DNA of 64,000 bases from Actinomycetaceae bacterium MB13-C1-2 (GCA_035621235.1 CP141731.1:1550001-1614000), one strand, 5' to 3'. Positions 49,530-58,412 are shown, counted from the stretch's first letter. Translations and numbers: made by a program. The notes: generated from the sequence alone by a model not told the origin.

Positions 49530-50624
49530 TTGGAAGAATCAACCAACACTCACAAAGCGGGCGACGTATCTCAGCGCAAACGCTGGCCATGGGCTCTGGC
49601 GCTCGTCGTGACCCTGTGCCTGGGCCTGGGCATCACCTACACGGCTCTTGGTAAATCTGCTCAAGGGGCTAGTCCGCAGTCGGCCGATCCTCCCGCCATG
49701 GCAGAGGTGGCTAAAGGCACTCTATCCGGAACAAAGCGAATGCCCGGGACACTGGATTTCACTGAACCCAAAGAGCTTCGTGCAAACGCTGAGGGTACGG
49801 TTACCTGGTTGCCTCAGGGCGGAGACACGATTGGCGCCGGAGAAGTTCTCTACGCGATAGATAACGTGGGTCGTTATCTGATGCACGGCCAGACGCCGGC
49901 CTGGCGTGGCTTCACCGAGGGAATGGATCCCGGACCCGACATCGAACAGTTGGATCGTGCTCTCGCCGAGCTTGGATTCTTCTACGGTGACCCAGGACCC
50001 TATTTCACCTGGTCGACCATGAAAGCAATCATGGACTGGCAGCGAGCAACGGGACAAAAGGTTACCGGCGAAATCGAACTCGGATCAGTCGTCTTTTTAC
50101 CGACGGACGTTCGTGTCGCAGGAATCGTGGCGAACCTAGGAAGTGTGGTCAATCCAGAGAGTCCGGTATTGCAGCTCTCTGGGCAGACGAAGGAAGTCAC
50201 TGTCAACGTGAAGTTGAGTGACCAGCAACTCGCCCAGGTTGGAACTGAGGTCGAGGTCGAACTCCCCGCCCAAAAGAAAGTCGGAGGCGTCATTCGAAAC
50301 GTCGGACAGACCCAGGATGATCCATCGAAGAAGGACGGGGCAGTGGTGATACCCGTTACTGTCGCGCTAAACGACCAGGAAGCAGTAAGCGGTCTCCAGC
50401 GAATCAACGTGAGCGTGGACTTTCCCTCCGAGGTGCGCGAGAACGTCCTGTACGTCCCACTCGAAGCGCTAAGCGCGCTCTCCGGTGACCAACTTGGAGT
50501 TGAAGTCATGGAGAACGGTCAAGCGCGCAAGGTGCCGGTCAAGGTAGGACTTATTGCTGGAGGATTCGCGGAGATCGAGGGCGACGGAATCACCGAGGGA
50601 ACGAAAGTTGTGGTTCCGTCATGA
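49530..50624 (+). CDS. HlyD/MacA-like adaptor with peptidoglycan-binding domain
   Basis: A 364-residue protein with one N-terminal membrane helix (WPWALALVVTLCLGLGITYTALG, about 19-41) and the rest outside. A lipoyl-like/barrel region (ELRANAEGTVTWLPQGGDTIG) is interrupted by a PG_binding_1-like domain at about 130-175 (DIEQLDRALAELGFF, then MKAIMDWQRATG). A beta-barrel C-terminal region follows, with NVKLSDQQLAQVG and KVPVKVGLIAGGFAEIEG. Adaptors of this kind link MacB-type transporters to the cell wall. The start is TTG 49530, with GGAG 9 nt upstream. The stop overlaps the ATPase ATG. Confidence 0.85.
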   Translation: MEESTNTHKAGDVSQRKRWPWALALVVTLCLGLGITYTALGKSAQGASPQSADPPAMAEVAKGTLSGTKRMPGTLDFTEPKELRANAEGTVTWLPQGGDTIGAGEVLYAIDNVGRYLMHGQTPAWRGFTEGMDPGPDIEQLDRALAELGFFYGDPGPYFTWSTMKAIMDWQRATGQKVTGEIELGSVVFLPTDVRVAGIVANLGSVVNPESPVLQLSGQTKEVTVNVKLSDQQLAQVGTEVEVELPAQKKVGGVIRNVGQTQDDPSKKDGAVVIPVTVALNDQEAVSGLQRINVSVDFPSEVRENVLYVPLEALSALSGDQLGVEVMENGQARKVPVKVGLIAGGFAEIEGDGITEGTKVVVPS

Positions 50625-51325
50625 TCGAATCTGGTCGGACTCCTGTGGTCGAATTGCGCGGGGTAGAAAAGCACTATGGGAAGCCACCCGTTAGGGCGTG
50701 CGCTGGCGTAGATCTGCAGATTAGGCACGGAGAGTTCTGTGCGATTGTGGGTCCGAGCGGATCGGGCAAGTCAACCCTGATGAACCTGATTGGAACGCTG
50801 GACACACCAACAAAAGGGCAGGTCCTGCTCGAAGGGCATAACGCCGAAAAGCTCTCGGATAGCAGACTTTCCGGTTTGCGTGCCCGCACGATTGGATTCG
50901 TCTTTCAGCAGTTCCATCTCGATCCCGGGGTCAGTGCCTTGCACAACGTGGCCGACGGTCTCCTCTATCTCGGGGTGCCGGGGCGCAAACGGATGGCTCA
51001 GGCGAGGGATGCCCTCGGACGAGTTGGTCTTTCGGAACGTGGCGCCCACAAGCCAGCGCAAATGTCTGGTGGTGAGCGGCAGCGGGTGGCGATTGCTCGT
51101 GCGCTCGTAGCACGTCCACCTTTACTACTGGCAGACGAACCAACCGGCAACCTGGACAGCGCCTCGTCCGAGGCGATCATGCGGTTGCTATCCGATTTGC
51201 ACGGGCAGGGCAGCACGATCGTCATGATTACCCACGACCGAGAACTGGCATCGAGAGCCGAACGTCAAATAACTGTGCGTGACGGCCTAGTGGTCGACGA
51301 TTCGAGGAAAGTGAGCGCGGCGTGA
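50621..51325 (+). CDS. ABC transporter ATP-binding protein, MacB type
   Basis: A 234-residue ATPase. Walker A GPSGSGKSTLMN, Q-loop FVFQQFHLDP, signature MSGGERQRVAIARAL, Walker B LLLADEPTGNLDSAS and the switch histidine in ITHDRE are all present. ATG 50621 overlaps the adaptor stop, and the stop overlaps the permease GTG, so the three exporter genes are translationally coupled. Confidence 0.95.
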   Translation: MIESGRTPVVELRGVEKHYGKPPVRACAGVDLQIRHGEFCAIVGPSGSGKSTLMNLIGTLDTPTKGQVLLEGHNAEKLSDSRLSGLRARTIGFVFQQFHLDPGVSALHNVADGLLYLGVPGRKRMAQARDALGRVGLSERGAHKPAQMSGGERQRVAIARALVARPPLLLADEPTGNLDSASSEAIMRLLSDLHGQGSTIVMITHDRELASRAERQITVRDGLVVDDSRKVSAA

Positions 51326-52512
51326 ACAGATCGAAGTTGCGAGTCGCGGACCTCATGCGTTTGGGACTGCATGGCTTGTTCTCGCGGGCCTCGCGGGCGT
51401 TGCTGTCAGCCCTAGGCATAGCGGTTGGTATTGCCGCCATTATTGCAATCACGGGGATTTCGACCTCTAGCCGGGCGCAGTTACAGCAGGAGCTAGACTC
51501 GCTCGGCACGAATCTTCTCACTGCGGTAGCGGACTCGTCGGCGGATCGAACCGGAATGAATGAGGCTCAGCTGCCGGAAGGCACAGTTAACCGTGTGCGA
51601 TCAGTTGAGGGCGTGTTTTCAGCGAGTTCTACCGCAATCCTGCCGGAACAGAGCGCCTATCGCAGCGAGTTGATCGACAAGAATGTCACCGGCGGAATAG
51701 AAACTATGGTGGCCGATCTCGCTTTGCTTGACGTAACTGCGACCGAACTCGCCAAGGGCAAATGGCTCGATTCGGCAACTTCGACTTTGCCAACGGTTGT
51801 CCTCGGGGACAAAGCCGCGCAACGGCTGGGCGTGGTGAGTGTCGGAAGCCAAATCCTCCTGGGTGATCAGCAGGTCACGGTTGTCGGCATTCTAAAGCCG
51901 TCCAAGCTTGCCCCTGAACTGGATCTTGCTGCACTGGTTGGCGAGTCCTATGCGCGCAGTGTTTTTGAGTTCAGCGGCAGCCCCAGCACCATCTATCAGC
52001 GTTTGGATGAGTCGACGATCGATTCTGTTCGGCAACTGATTCCGGCAACTGTGAATCCGCGGGCGCCTGCGGAAGTGAAGGTGTCTCGTCCCTCGGACGC
52101 ACTCGTTGCGAAGCAGGCGGCTGATCAGGCATTCACCGGTTTGTTGGTGGCACTGGGCGGAGTCGCACTCTTGGTCGGCGGCATTGGGGTTGCAAATACC
52201 ATGGTGATCTCCGTGCTTGAACGTCGCGGTGAAATCGGCCTGAGGCGTGCCCTGGGGGCCACCCGAGTCCATGTTGCACTACAGTTCCTGGCCGAAGCGG
52301 TGGCTCTGTCGCTCCTTGGCGCGGCACTGGGCTTGGTCCTCGGAATCGTGGTCGTGGGGATTGTCTGCGAAATCAACGGATGGTCACCGACGGTCTCGGT
52401 TCCAGGGATGGGCCTAGCGCTGGGGACGACAATTCTTATCGGTGCGGCGGCAGGTCTGTATCCGGCGATCAAGGCGTCGAGGGTGGCGCCCTCCCTCGCA
52501 CTGGTTGCCTAA
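51322..52512 (+). CDS. ABC transporter permease, MacB/FtsX type
   Basis: A 396-residue permease with the four-helix MacB topology. One helix lies near 28-48, followed by a MacB periplasmic-core-like domain (about 50-265). Three helices follow near 270-295, 325-350 and 360-385. The FtsX stretch ERRGEIGLRRALGATRVHVALQFLAEA is typical. With the adaptor and ATPase it forms a tripartite exporter suited to peptides or amphipathic antibiotics; the substrate is unknown. The GTG start overlaps the ATPase stop. Two hairpins follow the stop. Confidence 0.93.
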   Translation: MNRSKLRVADLMRLGLHGLFSRASRALLSALGIAVGIAAIIAITGISTSSRAQLQQELDSLGTNLLTAVADSSADRTGMNEAQLPEGTVNRVRSVEGVFSASSTAILPEQSAYRSELIDKNVTGGIETMVADLALLDVTATELAKGKWLDSATSTLPTVVLGDKAAQRLGVVSVGSQILLGDQQVTVVGILKPSKLAPELDLAALVGESYARSVFEFSGSPSTIYQRLDESTIDSVRQLIPATVNPRAPAEVKVSRPSDALVAKQAADQAFTGLLVALGGVALLVGGIGVANTMVISVLERRGEIGLRRALGATRVHVALQFLAEAVALSLLGAALGLVLGIVVVGIVCEINGWSPTVSVPGMGLALGTTILIGAAAGLYPAIKASRVAPSLALVA

Positions 52513-52524
52513 CTTCCCGCCCTT

Positions 52525-52571
52525 GGGTCGGCGTTCACGTCAATCGGTCTGTGAGAACGTGGCGCCGACCC
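52525..52571 (+). terminator. Hairpin after the exporter operon
   Basis: GGGTCGGCG (52525-52533) pairs with CGCCGACCC (52563-52571), and an inner TTCACGT/ACGTGG extends the stem. It lies 13 nt after the permease stop. CTTGTCC follows, so it is only weakly T-rich. Confidence 0.6.
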
Positions 52572-52586
52572 TTGTCCATCCGGTGT

Positions 52587-52622
52587 CTGTGCCGCGAACT
52601 TGTTTCCAAGATCGCGGCACAG
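52587..52622. terminator. Second hairpin, 11-bp perfect stem
   Basis: CTGTGCCGCGA (52587-52597) pairs perfectly with TCGCGGCACAG (52612-52622) around a 14-nt loop. It sits 15 bp after the first hairpin and may terminate transcription from either side. The remaining DNA to 52738 shows no gene. Confidence 0.6.
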
Positions 52623-52742
52623 AGTCCGCGCATCTCAAATCAGACGAGTGAAGGTTCCCCGGGGCTAGACAAGCCACGGAACCGTCACGAGGCATTGGCT
52701 CGGTGCGCGAAATAGTGGCGAAGCTGCGACGCGAGATGCTAG

Positions 52743-52914
52743 GGCGTGTCTCCTATATCTCTGCTCGCTTATCTCTGCTTGCTGTGGTGACCGAGAAATC
52801 CGCGCTTGCTACGTTGTCATCGTCGGCTTTGCCACCAGCAAAGCCTCCTCTTCCGCCTTGCAACCACGAGTTTCCCGGGCATCCTCGCCCGAGCACAGAT
52901 TCAGGAGACACACC
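52743..52914. mobile_element. MITE-like or IS-remnant element, 172 bp, flanked by CTAG
   Basis: Terminal inverted repeats GGCGTGTCTCCT (52743-52754) and AGGAGACACACC (52903-52914) match at 11 of 12 positions. CTAG stands directly outside both ends (52739-52742 and 52915-52918), consistent with a 4-bp target duplication of the YTAR type used by IS5-family elements. The interior has no transposase frame. The right-hand CTAG supplies the TAG stop codon of the leftward GDPD gene. Confidence 0.7.
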
Positions 52915-53679
52915 CTAGTGACCAAGCTTGTCGGCGACGTCGGTGAACACCCCAGTGCAACCCCAGTTGAACAGCTGATTTGCGCGCGCCCTAGAGTTAA
53001 CAGTCCAGACGTTCACCCCGTAACCTGCCGCAGACAGCATGTCGATCTGCGGCTTGATCATCTGGCCGTCTTCAAGATGCGCATAACTGGCTCCCAGCGT
53101 CTCGAGGGTCGTCAGCCAGTCCTCCGCCACGGTCCGCTGTTCCCAGAGCATCCCGATCGCGTACTGGGGTGCGCGTTCATGAAACCTTTCCAATGTGAGA
53201 GCGGAGAACGAGGAGATGATAATCTCAACGCTTGGAGCTAAACGGTCCAGTTCAGCGATCACCGCGTCAACCAGACGCTCGGTGCCAGCCTTACCCATCT
53301 GATTCGATTTGAGCTCCACGTTGCAGTTCATCTTGCTCTCATTGAGGAAGTCGATGAACTGCGAGAAGGTCGGCATGGCGGTACCAGCAAAGTCTTGACT
53401 GAACCAGGAGCCCGCATCAATGTTGGCAAGGTCCGCTGCCGAGTAGTCAGCAAGTCGACCGGAGCGGTTCGTGGTTCGATCGAGTGTGGTGTCGTGCAGG
53501 ACGATTGGAGTGCCGTCCCCGAGGATATCGACATCCATCTCAAGCCAGGAAGCTCCGCTGTCGCGTGCCAGCCCAAATGCGGGCATCGTGTTCTCGGGAG
53601 CGCGGTGATTGAGCCCCCTGTGAGCAAAGACGATCCGGTCACTGGTTGGAACGTGCGCGGTTGGTTCTCCTACAACCAT
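52915..53679 (-). CDS. Glycerophosphodiester phosphodiesterase family protein
   Basis: A 254-residue TIM-barrel hydrolase releasing alcohols from glycerophosphodiesters. The catalytic start is IVFAHRGLNHRAPENTMPAF (His, Arg and Glu-Asn), followed by WLEMDVDILGDGTPIVLHD with the metal and catalytic residues Glu, Asp and His. The later NVELKSN motif holds a further Glu. The start is ATG 53679 (MVVGEPTAH), with GAGGAG 9 nt upstream; a reading from 53811 would add 44 residues and collide with the gltX promoter. It has no signal peptide, so it probably acts in the cytoplasm. Its stop codon lies in the flank of the mobile element at 52743-52914, so the original C-terminus may have been altered. Confidence 0.9.
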   Translation of the reverse strand: MVVGEPTAHVPTSDRIVFAHRGLNHRAPENTMPAFGLARDSGASWLEMDVDILGDGTPIVLHDTTLDRTTNRSGRLADYSAADLANIDAGSWFSQDFAGTAMPTFSQFIDFLNESKMNCNVELKSNQMGKAGTERLVDAVIAELDRLAPSVEIIISSFSALTLERFHERAPQYAIGMLWEQRTVAEDWLTTLETLGASYAHLEDGQMIKPQIDMLSAAGYGVNVWTVNSRARANQLFNWGCTGVFTDVADKLGH

Positions 53680-53838
53680 CAAAGGACTCTCCTCGGCCGA
53701 ATACTGTGAGCGTGGTCTAATGAGGCCAACTAGACCAGTGTGCCACGCAAACAGCAACCGCTCAGAGGGTGTACTTCTGGTCACGACTGTCTTTAGCGCC
53801 ACAGAGTCCATATGGGGCGGAAGGTAGGATTTCGAATC

Positions 53839-55356
53839 ATGGCTAACTCATCTGTTCCCGCTCCCGCCGATTCGCCGGTTCGCGTTCGCTTCTGTCCTTC
53901 GCCCACCGGCTCACCTCACGTCGGGATGGTCCGCACCTGTCTCTTCAACTGGGCCTACGCGCGCCACGTCGGCGGCACCTTTGTCTTCCGAATCGAGGAC
54001 ACCGATGCTCAGCGCGATTCAGCCGAGAGCTACGAGCAAATCCTCGAGTCCCTGCGCTGGCTCGGTTTGGACTGGGACGAGGGTATCGGAGTCGGGGGTC
54101 CATACGGTCCGTACCGTCAATCCGAGCGGATGGACATATACCGGGACGTCGCCAACAGACTCGTTGAGGGTGGCTACGCCTACGAATCGTTTTCCACCCC
54201 CGAAGAGGTTGAGGCGCGCCATATTGCCGCTGGTCGTAGCCCCAAGCTCGGATACGACGGCTTCGATCGTGATTTGAGCGACGAACAGAAGGCGGCCTTC
54301 CGCGCCGAAGGGCGAGAACCGGTCATTCGCATCAGGATGCCCGAGGAAGACATCACCTTTAGCGACCTGGTTCGCGGCGACGTGACCTTCCAAGCCGGTT
54401 CGGTTCCTGACTATGTGATTGTTCGCGCGAACGGAGACCCGCTCTACACTCTGGTCAACCCGGTCGACGACGCCCTAATGAAGATCACTCACGTCCTCCG
54501 CGGCGAGGACTTGCTCAGTTCGACGCCCCGACAGGTCGTGCTCATGCGTGCGCTGATAGAACTTGGCGTAGCCGAGCAGATACCGCTCTATGGTCACCTC
54601 CCGTACGTGATGGGCGAGGGCAACAAGAAGCTTTCTAAGCGCGATCCCGAATCGAACCTGTTGCTGCACAGGGCAAACGGCATGATCCCCGAGGGACTAC
54701 TGAACTACCTGGCCCTGCTTGGTTGGTCAATTAGTCCGGACGAGGATATCTTCACGATGGACCAGATGGTTCAGGCCTTTGACATCGCTGATGTCAACCC
54801 GAACCCGGCACGTTTCGATCTGAAGAAGTGCACCGCGATCAACTCCGATCACATTCGGATGCTTGAACCCGATGACTTTATGCGCCGAATTGTTCCGTTT
54901 TTGCATCAGGAGAACTTCGTTAGCGCAGAGAACTTTGACTCGCTGCTTCCCGAGGAACAGCGTGTCGTTCGTGAGGCGTCCCCTCTGATCCAGACACGGG
55001 TTCAGCTCCTCAAGGAGGCCCAGGGGATGCTTGGCTTTTTCTTCGTGTCCGACGAGGAAGTGGTGTTGGAGGAGGACGCGATGAAAACTCTGCGTCCCGA
55101 GTCTGAGCAGATTCTTGCGCAAACCATTGAGGTTCTTACCGCGATTCCTGAGCAGGATTTCACTGCGGAGAGGGTCCAACAGTCCCTTCGAGATTCTCTG
55201 GTAGAGGAAATGGGAGTAAAGCCACGTTTGGCATTTACCCCCGCCCGAGTCGCGATCAGCGGACGCCGCGTGTCCCCGCCACTGTTCGAATCAATGGAAA
55301 TTCTGGGTAAAGGCTCTTCGATTCGCAGGCTGGAACGACTGGCCGAGCGGATCTAG
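53839..55356 (+). CDS. gltX: Glutamyl-tRNA synthetase
   Basis: Class I synthetase charging tRNA with glutamate. It has the HIGH-like motif [28 protein letters not shown], and the KMSKS-like KKLSKRDP. The start is ATG 53839 (MANSSVPAP), giving about 505 residues; a reading from 53812 adds nine. As gatCAB is present and no glutaminyl-tRNA synthetase is seen in the window, this enzyme is probably non-discriminating and also charges tRNA-Gln, encoded 107 nt downstream. It is divergent from the GDPD gene. Confidence 0.96.
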   Translation: MANSSVPAPADSPVRVRFCPSPTGSPHVGMVRTCLFNWAYARHVGGTFVFRIEDTDAQRDSAESYEQILESLRWLGLDWDEGIGVGGPYGPYRQSERMDIYRDVANRLVEGGYAYESFSTPEEVEARHIAAGRSPKLGYDGFDRDLSDEQKAAFRAEGREPVIRIRMPEEDITFSDLVRGDVTFQAGSVPDYVIVRANGDPLYTLVNPVDDALMKITHVLRGEDLLSSTPRQVVLMRALIELGVAEQIPLYGHLPYVMGEGNKKLSKRDPESNLLLHRANGMIPEGLLNYLALLGWSISPDEDIFTMDQMVQAFDIADVNPNPARFDLKKCTAINSDHIRMLEPDDFMRRIVPFLHQENFVSAENFDSLLPEEQRVVREASPLIQTRVQLLKEAQGMLGFFFVSDEEVVLEEDAMKTLRPESEQILAQTIEVLTAIPEQDFTAERVQQSLRDSLVEEMGVKPRLAFTPARVAISGRRVSPPLFESMEILGKGSSIRRLERLAERI

Positions 55357-55463
55357 AAAGGTGACCCGTGACGGCACTCACGCCCAGAATATTTGAGTGG
55401 AGTGGCGCAGTTCCGGTAGCCTTTCACCTTGTCGGTTCCCCTCACGGAGACTGGCAAAACCCT

Positions 55464-55535
55464 TGGGGTATGGTGTAATTGGCAGCACGAGTGATTCTGG
55501 TTCATTTAGTCTAGGTTCGAGTCCTGGTACCCCAG
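55464..55535 (+). tRNA. tRNA-Gln, anticodon CTG
   Basis: A 72-nt cloverleaf. The acceptor TGGGGTA pairs with TACCCCA, with discriminator G. The anticodon stem AGTGA/TCATT holds loop TTCTGGT with anticodon CTG, and the T-arm contains GGTTCGAGTCC. No CCA is encoded. It is placed just after gltX. Confidence 0.93.
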
Positions 55536-55566
55536 CAGGTTGGTTCTTTGGAACTGATCGATCCTG

Positions 55567-55639
55567 GCCCCCGTCGTCTAGCGGCCTAGGACGTCGCCCT
55601 CTCACGGCGGTAACACGGGTTCAAATCCCGTCGGGGGTA
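55567..55639 (+). tRNA. tRNA-Glu, anticodon CTC, copy 1
   Basis: A 73-nt cloverleaf. The acceptor GCCCCCG pairs with CGGGGGT (one G-T), with discriminator A. The anticodon stem CGCCC/GGCGG holds CTC in loop TCTCACG. The T-arm reads ACGGGTTCAAATCCCGT. Identical to the copy at 55819. Confidence 0.95.
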
Positions 55640-55818
55640 CTCTACGATTGAGATGTGGAACAGGAAGCTAGCTTCCAGCTTCACGTCGATTGAGTTTGCT
55701 GAGTGAGATTCGTCGAACTCAGTTGGTCTGATTGGATCGATACTGCCGGTCTCCCGGTAAGTCGAAGCAGCGGACTAGTTTCCGCTTCTGAAGTAATATT
55801 CAGAAGTGGGATACATAG

Positions 55819-55891
55819 GCCCCCGTCGTCTAGCGGCCTAGGACGTCGCCCTCTCACGGCGGTAACACGGGTTCAAATCCCGTCGGGGGTA
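55819..55891 (+). tRNA. tRNA-Glu, anticodon CTC, copy 2
   Basis: All 73 bases equal those of copy 1, while the flanks differ apart from a few bases. The 179-bp gap between copies has no gene. The glutamyl-tRNA supply thus has two identical genes here. Confidence 0.95.
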
Positions 55892-56031
55892 CTTCATCCG
55901 AGTGGTTATGCATCATTTGGAAGGCAGTACATGACGTGGCGAAGGCTACGTGACGAGGCTCCGCAATCTGGGCAGTTGCACCGGAGGGCGGAGCCTTCAC
56001 TGTATCTGCCCGGGCTTTATGTGGGAGTGGA

Positions 56032-57300
56032 ATGAAGATCGTTCACGTAACCGATGCATTCGCGCCGGTGATGGGCGGTATCGAAACGCAGGTTGCCGCA
56101 CTCGCCTTTCAACAGGCGGTGAGTGGTGATGACGTCACCGTTCTTACCACTACGATGCAGCATCCACGTCGCGGTGTCGGAATATCGGCTTCAGAGAAAC
56201 TTGTCCGCGAAAATGCGAGCGACGAAGTTCCATATCGAGTTATCCGTTCCGAATGGCCGAACCCGGCCGGTTTTCCCGTTGATCCTCGTGCGGCAAAACG
56301 CTTCGAGGAACTGATTGGAAATGAACAACCGGATGTCGTCCACATCCATGTTGGTGAGTTGACCCCCGTAGCGACCCATGTACTCCTACGGTTGCAGGAC
56401 TCCACTGTGCCAACTGTGGTGTCCGTTCATTCGATTTGGTCAGGATTTCCAACAGTTCCGCTCTACCGCGCGGGGGCCCGTGTGGTTGGCCTTGAAGACG
56501 CTCCCGTAATTTGGCTCCCCAACTCTGAGCTAACAGCAACGGCGGTGCGTAAGGTCATCGATTCGGAACGGGTAAGAGTTCAAAACAACTCCGTTGACGC
56601 CGCGGGCTGGCAGGTTGCACCGATTCCGCACGAGGGGCTTGTCGCCGTTAGTGCGACCCGGTTTGCTCCGCGTAAACGAGTCCCCGAACTACTCGAGATC
56701 TTGCGGGATGCGGGGCATAGTCTGGGCATCAATGGTCCCTTGTCCATGCCCCGATCCGAGGCTCGAAAGGACAGTCGCACAGCAAACGCCTCGGAAACGT
56801 CGCTGAGGACTAGGACTGAAGTGGTGCCGGGAGCTTACCCGTTGCGTGTCGTGATTGCGGGGGAGGGCTCCGGGCTCGAATCCGCCGAGCGGTTCATCGA
56901 ATCTAACGGAATGACCGGCTGGGTCTCGCTTCCCGGCCGCCTTGATAAGGCGGACCTGGTGAACCTCTACGCGCAGTCGGACATTTATCTCTCTCCGAGC
57001 GTGAAGGATGCATTCTCGATCTCAGGACTTGAGGCGCGTGCGGCTGGACTGGCGATCCTTTCTCGCTCACAGTCTGGTTTTGGCGCCGCCGTCCACGATG
57101 GGGTCGAGGGAAGAAGCGTTGCCACCGATCAAGAAATGACTAGCACTCTAGTTGAATGGGCACGGGAACCGGAGGCGGTCGAGGCTTACAAGCGCCACAA
57201 TCGGCAAACCCCTATGCCATACACCTGGGATCATGCGCTTCCACAGTTCAAGAGACATTACGAGGATGCCGCAGAACTAAGAAACCTAGGCCGCCACTAG
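56032..57300 (+). CDS. Glycosyltransferase family 4
   Basis: A 422-residue GT-B fold retaining glycosyltransferase. The N-terminus MKIVHVTDAFAPVMGGIETQ is the usual acceptor-side loop. QPDVVHIHVGELTPVA lies near residue 100, and the donor-side region has VSATRFAPRKRVPELLEIL. LYAQSDIYLSPSVKDAFSISGLEARAAGLAI carries an E-x7-type motif with Ser-Ile-Ser-Gly-Leu-Glu. A stretch at about 235-270 (RSEARKDSRTANASETSLR) is an unusual hydrophilic insert between strands. The ATG is preceded by GGGAG at short spacing. A reading that enters from 55703 crosses a tRNA and is not real. Family B palindromes follow. Confidence 0.88.
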   Translation: MKIVHVTDAFAPVMGGIETQVAALAFQQAVSGDDVTVLTTTMQHPRRGVGISASEKLVRENASDEVPYRVIRSEWPNPAGFPVDPRAAKRFEELIGNEQPDVVHIHVGELTPVATHVLLRLQDSTVPTVVSVHSIWSGFPTVPLYRAGARVVGLEDAPVIWLPNSELTATAVRKVIDSERVRVQNNSVDAAGWQVAPIPHEGLVAVSATRFAPRKRVPELLEILRDAGHSLGINGPLSMPRSEARKDSRTANASETSLRTRTEVVPGAYPLRVVIAGEGSGLESAERFIESNGMTGWVSLPGRLDKADLVNLYAQSDIYLSPSVKDAFSISGLEARAAGLAILSRSQSGFGAAVHDGVEGRSVATDQEMTSTLVEWAREPEAVEAYKRHNRQTPMPYTWDHALPQFKRHYEDAAELRNLGRH

Positions 57301-57462
57301 TCGCGGCATCGGTTGGGAAACATGGCCGTCGTCGCCCGTTTCGCGCCGAGATAATGTGGGCAGTGGGCAAGAAGGCGGAGGTTTTGGCTAGCTATCCAGC
57401 ACGAAGCCCGGTGAGACTGCTAGGACATCCCAAGGATTTGTGCGCGCACTTATGCGTCTGCA

Positions 57463-57543
57463 GAGTATCTGCCAGTGTGGCTGGTTTCGCGTCTAGATCA
57501 GACATTCCTAACGGTCAAACCAGCCACATCGGCAGAAAATACC
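57463..57543. repeat. Intergenic palindrome family B, copy 3
   Basis: GAGTATCTGCCAGTGTGGCT and AACCAGCCACATCGGCAGAA form the outer arms, about 81 bp in total. It lies between convergent genes (GT4 stop 57300, IclR-type stop 57675). The rest of 57301-57674 shows no gene. Confidence 0.92.
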
Positions 57544-57576
57544 GGTGCATTGCCCGTTGGTAGAGGGGTGACAGCA

Positions 57577-57660
57577 GAGCATCTGCCAGTGTGGTTGCGC
57601 TCTCCTGAGGCGCACCAGGGTTTTCCGCCACAAACCAGCCACATCGGCAGAAATTACCGG
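57577..57660. repeat. Intergenic palindrome family B, copy 4
   Basis: GAGCATCTGCCAGTGTGGTT and AACCAGCCACATCGGCAGAA, about 84 bp. It ends 14 bp from the stop of the leftward IclR-type gene and is separated from copy 3 by 33 bp. Confidence 0.92.
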
Positions 57661-57674
57661 TCCGAGCCGGAACG

Positions 57675-58412
57675 CTAGAGTCCCATTTCCTCTGCGGTGC
57701 GCAAGAACTCGGTTAGACGGTTCGCGGCTGCAACGACTGCGGGCCCATACAGACGACCAGGTTGGCGGCCCATACGTTCAATCGGTCCGGAGACTGAGAG
57801 CGCGGCTATGACGCGACCATCAACCCCTCGTACCGGCGCGGAGACGGAGGCAACACCCGGCTCGCGTTCCGCGACAGATTGCGCCCACCCACGCCGACGC
57901 ACCTGCGAGAGCGTAGTGGCAGTGAAAGTAGCGCCGATCAGGCCCCTGTGTAGCCGCTCTGGCTCTTCCCAAGCGAGTAGTACCTGAGCGGCTGACCCGG
58001 CCTTCAGCGTCAGTGTTGCCCCGACAGGAATCGAATCGCGCAGGCCGACCTGTCTCTCAGCCGCTGCGACGCAGACACGGTGTTCGCCCTGCCAACGGAA
58101 CAGCTGCGCCGATTCTTTCGTATGGTCGCGGAGCGCCACAAGAATGGGCATGGAAGAGGAGATGAGTCGATCCTCACCCGCAGAAGAGGCGAGTTCTTGA
58201 AGCCTTGGACCCAGGACGAACCGCCCCTGCATGTCCCTGGCAACGAAACGGTGATACTCCAGCGCGACCGCTAGTCGGTGGGCTGTGGGCCGCGCCAGTT
58301 TCGTCGCAGCCACAAGCTGAGCAAGGGTAGCGGGGCCGGACTCGAGAGCGTTCAGAACGAGCGCTGCTTTGTCGAGTACACCAACACCGCTTGAGTCCGT
58401 GTTGCTGTCCAT
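57675..58412 (-). CDS. ndgR: IclR-family regulator, NdgR/LtbR type
   Basis: A 245-residue regulator. The N-terminal winged helix reads SGVGVLDKAALVLNALESGPATLAQLVAATKLARPTAHRLAVALE; the C-terminal IclR effector domain contains RQVGLRDSIPVGATLTLKAGSAAQVLLAWEE and VASVSAPVRGVDGRVIAALSVSGP. The opening stretch is the one typical of NdgR (Streptomyces) and LtbR (Corynebacterium), which control leuCD and other amino-acid genes. The position, divergent from leuC with 252 bp between, is also the conserved one. I take ATG 58412; an in-frame ATG at 58433 would add seven residues, and neither has a clear ribosome-binding site. Confidence 0.92.
   Translation of the reverse strand: MDSNTDSSGVGVLDKAALVLNALESGPATLAQLVAATKLARPTAHRLAVALEYHRFVARDMQGRFVLGPRLQELASSAGEDRLISSSMPILVALRDHTKESAQLFRWQGEHRVCVAAAERQVGLRDSIPVGATLTLKAGSAAQVLLAWEEPERLHRGLIGATFTATTLSQVRRRGWAQSVAEREPGVASVSAPVRGVDGRVIAALSVSGPIERMGRQPGRLYGPAVVAAANRLTEFLRTAEEMGL

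Noticed and set aside
55703-56035. Rightward 110-codon frame
   Set aside because: It passes through the second tRNA-Glu gene.
57301-57563. Continuation of a frame past the GT4 stop (57156-57563)
   Set aside because: It is out of frame with the GT4 gene and crosses family B copy 3.
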